The position numbers were made by a program, and so were the translations under genes. A DNA stretch of 64,000 nt from contig NZ_BAVS01000004.1 in NCBI RefSeq assembly GCF_000521485.1, forward strand, positions 78,003 to 142,002. The letters run 5' to 3'. The notes below the pieces were generated by a model. The model had not been told where the DNA came from. It searched no databases and saw only the letters and a list, made by a program, of their open reading frames with translations. Below, piece after piece: positions 59,362-64,000 of the stretch; position 1 is the stretch's first letter, and the number at the start of each line of letters is the position of its first letter. The stretch comes from Gracilibacillus boraciitolerans JCM 21714 (GTDB taxonomy: Bacteria > Bacillota > Bacilli > Bacillales > Amphibacillaceae).

Positions 59362-59700
59362 TTACCAAGCAGCTGCATACTTTTTCCCGTAGTTTCTAAT
59401 CATATATTTAGCTGTAGCAACAATAGCGTAAGAAATAGCTCCAGCCCCCCCTGTTACGATTCCAATAAGCGAAATAATTGACACAACAGCTGACGCGGCA
59501 TCGATAATATCAACTGCCTTTTTAGCAGCATAAGCGGAAATACCCAATGTACTAGCTAAATGTGAGTTTCCAGCCAATAAAGCAGTATCTCCAATACTAA
59601 TTTGTAAAGTACTAATGAAAGCAATTGAAGATAGTGTAGCAAATGCTAAACCAATAATAGCAATCATAAATACATATTTGTTAGATAAGTTGTTTACCAT
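59362..59700 (-). CDS. acnA: Circular bacteriocin precursor, amylocyclicin-like
   Basis: This 112-residue precursor has a 47-residue leader ending GNSH and a mature segment starting LASTLGIS and ending NYGKKYAAAW. Apart from one extra glycine (VTGGAGAISY), the mature part aligns without gaps to the 64-residue amylocyclicin sequence as I remember it. Shared blocks include AAKKA.DIIDAAS, SIISLIGIVTG and AISYAIVATAK. The extra glycine lies in a seven-base C run; four would give exactly 64 residues. Cleavage before Leu48 and joining of Leu to the final Trp would give a saposin-like helical ring that permeabilises Gram-positive membranes. GGAG precedes the ATG. Confidence 0.92.
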   Translation of the reverse strand: MVNNLSNKYVFMIAIIGLAFATLSSIAFISTLQISIGDTALLAGNSHLASTLGISAYAAKKAVDIIDAASAVVSIISLIGIVTGGAGAISYAIVATAKYMIRNYGKKYAAAW

Positions 59701-59762
59701 TTATTTCAACTCCAATCTTTATTTTTTATATATATAGTTTAATACCCCCCCCTTTCAGCTTA

Positions 59763-60326
59763 CTAAACTATATAATGTAAAAAATAAGAAGATAGGATAT
59801 TAATAGATTTAAGAGACAGGTATACTAAAGTGAGGATAAATACTTTATTTTTGCTAGAAGACAAAGTTTTTATACCTAAAAGAAAAAACAAAACAACACC
59901 TAACCACAAAAACGGGTCCAATACTTGAGATAACACGCTTTGGTTTCCTAATATTACAATGTCGTTGGTATCAGTGGTTAAGCCACTCAAATTAATCGCA
60001 CCCGTTAAGACGACTTTAAACGAAACAAATAATGAAGTTAAGGTGTAAACAAACAAATAATCTTTTCTCGTTTTCTTTATATCTAAAAGAAAACCAATAA
60101 ATGAAATTACTAATGATCCAATTAATATAGCTATTAAAGAAGCAAAAATCGAGAATCCTTGAAAAACAAAAATCATACTATTAATTGTAGAATGTAAATA
60201 TTCTTTATCGTCAGAAGTAGACCAAAATAGATTTAGAGTTTTTTGATATACGCTGTATTGGAAGAATAGATTGAATAATGTTATGACTGCTAAACTTAAA
60301 ATTATCCATCTGCTTTTGTACTTCAT
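59763..60326 (-). CDS. acnB: Membrane protein upstream of the bacteriocin precursor (AcnB-like)
   Basis: This 187-residue protein has about five membrane helices (WIILSLAVITLFNLFFQYSVY, FASLIAILIGSLVISFIGFLL, FLWLGVVLFFLLGIKTL). GGAGGGG precedes the ATG. In the amylocyclicin cluster a membrane protein of this size (AcnB) precedes the precursor gene, and here it is first in the operon, 62 bases before acnA. It is probably involved in maturation or cyclisation. No individual motif proves this. Confidence 0.65.
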   Translation of the reverse strand: MKYKSRWIILSLAVITLFNLFFQYSVYQKTLNLFWSTSDDKEYLHSTINSMIFVFQGFSIFASLIAILIGSLVISFIGFLLDIKKTRKDYLFVYTLTSLFVSFKVVLTGAINLSGLTTDTNDIVILGNQSVLSQVLDPFLWLGVVLFFLLGIKTLSSSKNKVFILTLVYLSLKSINILSSYFLHYIV

Positions 60327-60487
60327 ATATTCCCCCCCTCCTATGTATTAAATTTTATAAAATACCTTAAACTATTCAATTGTATTTTATTGTTAGTTTA
60401 TACATATACTACAATAATTAATAATAGTTTACAACAGTATTTGCTAAAATACTGAAAATAAACCTTTTTACAAAAGTGGTATAGTGA

Positions 60488-60739
60488 GCGATTTCTCAAA
60501 CTAGACCGCTTATATTCAACAGAGACTTAGGTGGTCATTTTACAAGTCCGCAATATATCTGTAAGCGTAAAATACTTCAATTACTTGCAGAAGCAAAAGT
60601 TAGCTTAGAGCAAATCATGGACCGCTTAGGGCACTCTGACGATCATACGACTAAAAATATATATTTACACGTTACCAAAGAATTAAAAAAAGACGCCTCC
60701 CAGAAATTTGGTCTATTAATGCGAAGTTTACAAAAGTAA
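60488..60739 (+). pseudogene. Tyrosine recombinase (integrase) C-terminal remnant
   Basis: An 83-codon open stretch without a start encodes PLIFNRDLGGHFTSPQYICKR, then LLAEAKVSLEQIMDRLGHSDDHTTKNIYLHVT and KKDASQKFGLLMRSLQK. The RLGH box and nucleophile Tyr (IYLHVT) are those of phage-type integrases. The segment that normally holds HSLRHTHTS between them is missing, as is the whole N-terminus. It lies about 110 bases from the groEL-side attachment repeat, the usual place for an element's integrase. Confidence 0.8.
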
Positions 60740-60776
60740 TAGCACCTGTCATAAAGACAGGTGCTATTACTTTTTG
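60738..60776. terminator. Hairpin terminator between integrase remnant and groEL
   Basis: AATAGCACCTGTC-ATAAA-GACAGGTGCTATT is followed by ACTTTTTG on the plus strand. On the minus strand it may now end the groES-groEL transcript, replacing the displaced native terminator. Confidence 0.75.
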
Positions 60777-60833
60777 TTGCACTATGTTAGCATTTGACTC
60801 TCATCTTACCAACAAATCCTTATCTATCAAGGC

Positions 60834-62519
<1,686 letters not shown>

Positions 62520-62544
62520 TTATTCTTTAAAGATCTTCGTTACC

Positions 62545-62829
62545 TTAGCCAACAATTGCTAAAATATCACTTTCACGAAGAATTAAGTATTCTTTCCCTT
62601 CATATTTCACTTCTGTACCAGCGAATTTAGAAAAAATAATAGTGTTACCTTCTTCTACTTCTAGTGCAACTTTCTCGCCATTGTCTGCTACACGTCCAGA
62701 ACCAACAGCTACAACTTTACCCTCTTGTGGTTTTTCCTTCGCAGAATCTGGAAGAACAATTCCACTCGCTGTTTTTTCTTCTTGCTCTAAAAGCTCAATA
62801 ATGACACGATCACCTAATGGTTTTAGCAT
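62545..62829 (-). CDS. groS: Co-chaperonin GroES
   Basis: This 94-residue protein starts [20 protein letters not shown] with the mobile-loop segment [22 protein letters not shown] and ends ESDILAIVG, the normal GroES length. It caps the GroEL ring. It is first in the operon, 64 bases before groEL, downstream of CIRCE. Confidence 0.97.
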   Translation of the reverse strand: MLKPLGDRVIIELLEQEEKTASGIVLPDSAKEKPQEGKVVAVGSGRVADNGEKVALEVEEGNTIIFSKFAGTEVKYEGKEYLILRESDILAIVG

Positions 62830-62874
62830 CTTTTTGTTACCTCCTTGAATTTCTCATTCATTATTTTTCGATTA

Positions 62875-62901
62875 TTAGCACTCATCATAGAAGAGTGCTA
62901 A
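62875..62901 (-). promoter_or_regulatory. CIRCE operator for HrcA
   Basis: TTAGCACTC-N9-GAGTGCTAA is a perfect match to the CIRCE consensus, placed between promoter and groES start. HrcA represses the chaperonin operon here until heat shock. Confidence 0.96.
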
Positions 62902-62911
62902 CACAATTCTT

Positions 62912-62940
62912 ATAATAATGAAATCTGAATACTTTTGCAA
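62912..62940 (-). promoter_or_regulatory. Promoter of groES-groEL
   Basis: On the minus strand TTGCAA (62940-62935) and TATTAT (62917-62912) are 17 bases apart, directly upstream of CIRCE. Confidence 0.7.
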
Positions 62941-63085
62941 GTATTTTAGTGGTAATTTAACAAATTTTTTTATTTGAAAAATTCCACATACTTCTATATG
63001 TAGACGAACTAATTCATTTTTATTCTATTTTTATGTTAAAATACGTATCATGAAATAAAAAAGAATGTAAGGGAGTCGTTATTCG

Positions 63086-63796
63086 TTGCCTAAAAAATAT
63101 ATTTACCTTATTATAACTTACGTTGCTATGCAGCTTTCTGTTTATTTGGTAGTGCCATTTATTGAACTGATTGAAAATCCTCAATTTTTCTTAGTTGGCT
63201 GGTCTCTTGCAACTTTTGCTTTAGCTCTTATCATCTCTATTTATTTTTTAAGAGATGAGATAGCAGCATTTTTCCAATCGGATCAAAAAAACATCGGTAA
63301 CATTGTGCTTTGGAGTGTTTTAGGTTCCTTCCTTGTAATTATCACACAATGGGTAGCTGTAACAATTGAAACCTTTGTGTTTGGAATTAAACCCGGTTCA
63401 CAAAATACGATGGACCTAATGAATGTTGCAAGACAAGCTCCGATATTTATCGTGATTATTTCGGTATTGGGGCCTATCTTAGAAGAACTTGTTTTTCGAA
63501 AAGCAATTTTCGGTAGCTTACACAAAAGAATGAACTTCTTTTTTGCCGCGTTGTTATCAGGCGTTATCTTTGCTGCGGTGCATCAGGATTTTAGTCATTT
63601 ATTGATCTATACAGCAATGGGAATGGTTTTTGCCTTCCTATATGTAGAAACTAAACGAATCATTGTTCCTATTATCGCTCATATGGCAATAAATACCTTC
63701 GCTGTTATTGTACAATTTTCAGTAGATCCTGAACAAATTGAACAGCAATTGAAACAGCTAGAACAGCTACAACTGATTATTACTGGAGGCTACTAG
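63086..63796 (+). CDS. ydiL: CPBP family intramembrane glutamic protease (YdiL-like)
   Basis: This 236-residue membrane protein has the CAAX/Abi motifs GPILEELVFRKAIFG (catalytic Glu pair and Arg), AAVHQDFSHLLIY and IAHMAINTFAVI. It starts at TTG 63086 with GGGAG upstream. B. subtilis has ydiL divergent from groES at the same place, so the synteny supports the name. Its substrates are unknown. Confidence 0.88.
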   Translation: MPKKYIYLIITYVAMQLSVYLVVPFIELIENPQFFLVGWSLATFALALIISIYFLRDEIAAFFQSDQKNIGNIVLWSVLGSFLVIITQWVAVTIETFVFGIKPGSQNTMDLMNVARQAPIFIVIISVLGPILEELVFRKAIFGSLHKRMNFFFAALLSGVIFAAVHQDFSHLLIYTAMGMVFAFLYVETKRIIVPIIAHMAINTFAVIVQFSVDPEQIEQQLKQLEQLQLIITGGY

Positions 63797-63797
63797 A

Positions 63798-64000
63798 ATG
63801 ATGCGAATTTCACCATTGCGTTCTGCTATATTATATATTGGACTAGGGTCATTGTTCACCTATATTGCAATCCAATCTGCAGAAGAAACTTTATTCAATT
63901 TTATTACGATCGCATTAGCTTTTTTGCTACGATTGATTTTGTTGTCGCCATTCGATTAATCAATTTACACTTTCGTATCAAAAAACTAAGGATAAGGAAA
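63798..64000 (+). CDS. ydiK: YdiK-like DUF4305 small membrane protein (frameshifted, runs off right edge)
   Basis: Starting at ATG 63798 (a second ATG follows directly), behind GGAGG, it reads MRISPLRSAILYIGLGSLFTYIAIQSAEETLFNFITIALAF. The T-run at 63930-63935 has six T; seven would continue FATIDFVVAIRLINLHFRIKK, two membrane helices with a basic tail. Synteny with ydiK beside ydiL in B. subtilis agrees. The end lies outside the window or just at its edge. Confidence 0.75.

Overview
The window looks like the chromosome of a low-G+C, spore-forming Bacillaceae species, probably a halotolerant relative of Gracilibacillus, Oceanobacillus or Virgibacillus. The genus is inferred from gene content. 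The core gene order matches the Bacillus subtilis ydiK-ydiL-groES-groEL and yeaC-yeaD-yebA-guaA-pbuG neighbourhoods, and sporulation/germination genes are present.

Layout. (1) 1-12.8 kb is a pentose-use region. Minus-strand genes encode a sugar isomerase/epimerase-like protein, a Gfo/Idh dehydrogenase, a ThuA-like protein, a GH43 xylosidase and a CUT1 ABC importer. They diverge from a YagF-type aldonate dehydratase. A keto-deoxy-pentonate dehydratase, a semialdehyde dehydrogenase and an IclR regulator follow. Together they form a plausible Weimberg route from xylo-oligosaccharides to 2-oxoglutarate. (2) 12.9-20.9 kb holds pbuG and guaA, each behind a guanine riboswitch, then the TgpA-like transglutaminase, DUF58 and MoxR trio. 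(3) 21-33.5 kb is mixed housekeeping: K+ uptake, hemerythrin, a NaChBac-type Na+ channel, ung, ribokinase, HxlR/YceI, MFS, DUF817, NERD, RNase H-like, LysE and an amino acid permease. (4) 33.6-40.8 kb has two Na+/solute symporter systems, each with a small partner subunit, around a LytS/LytR two-component pair. (5) 41-46.6 kb is a gerA-gerB-gerC germinant receptor operon with membrane-protein neighbours. (6) 46.8-52.1 kb has two aldo/keto reductases, HxlR, Fic and a decayed TOTE-type helicase fused to a cupin fragment. (7) 52.3-55.5 kb is a candidate spore-appendage (S-Ena, DUF3992) locus beside a large Cys-rich beta protein. (8) 55.8-60.9 kb is a small island in the 3' end of groEL that carries a complete amylocyclicin-like circular bacteriocin operon and an integrase remnant. 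(9) 60.8-64 kb is groEL, groES with CIRCE, ydiL and a ydiK-like gene.

The groEL island is the most striking result. A 17-bp direct repeat bounds it. The downstream copy still carries the ancestral groEL stop codon and a strong hairpin terminator, while the present GroEL ends in a foreign four-residue tail.

A pervasive technical or biological oddity affects the window. Roughly sixty G or C runs of six or more bases occur in AT-rich DNA, and conserved motifs show many are one to three bases too long. Several A/T runs are one base short. About twenty genes, including guaA, are frameshifted at such places. Consensus error is the simplest explanation, so I annotate these as single interrupted genes spanning the full inferred reading. 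No rRNA, tRNA or CRISPR array was seen.
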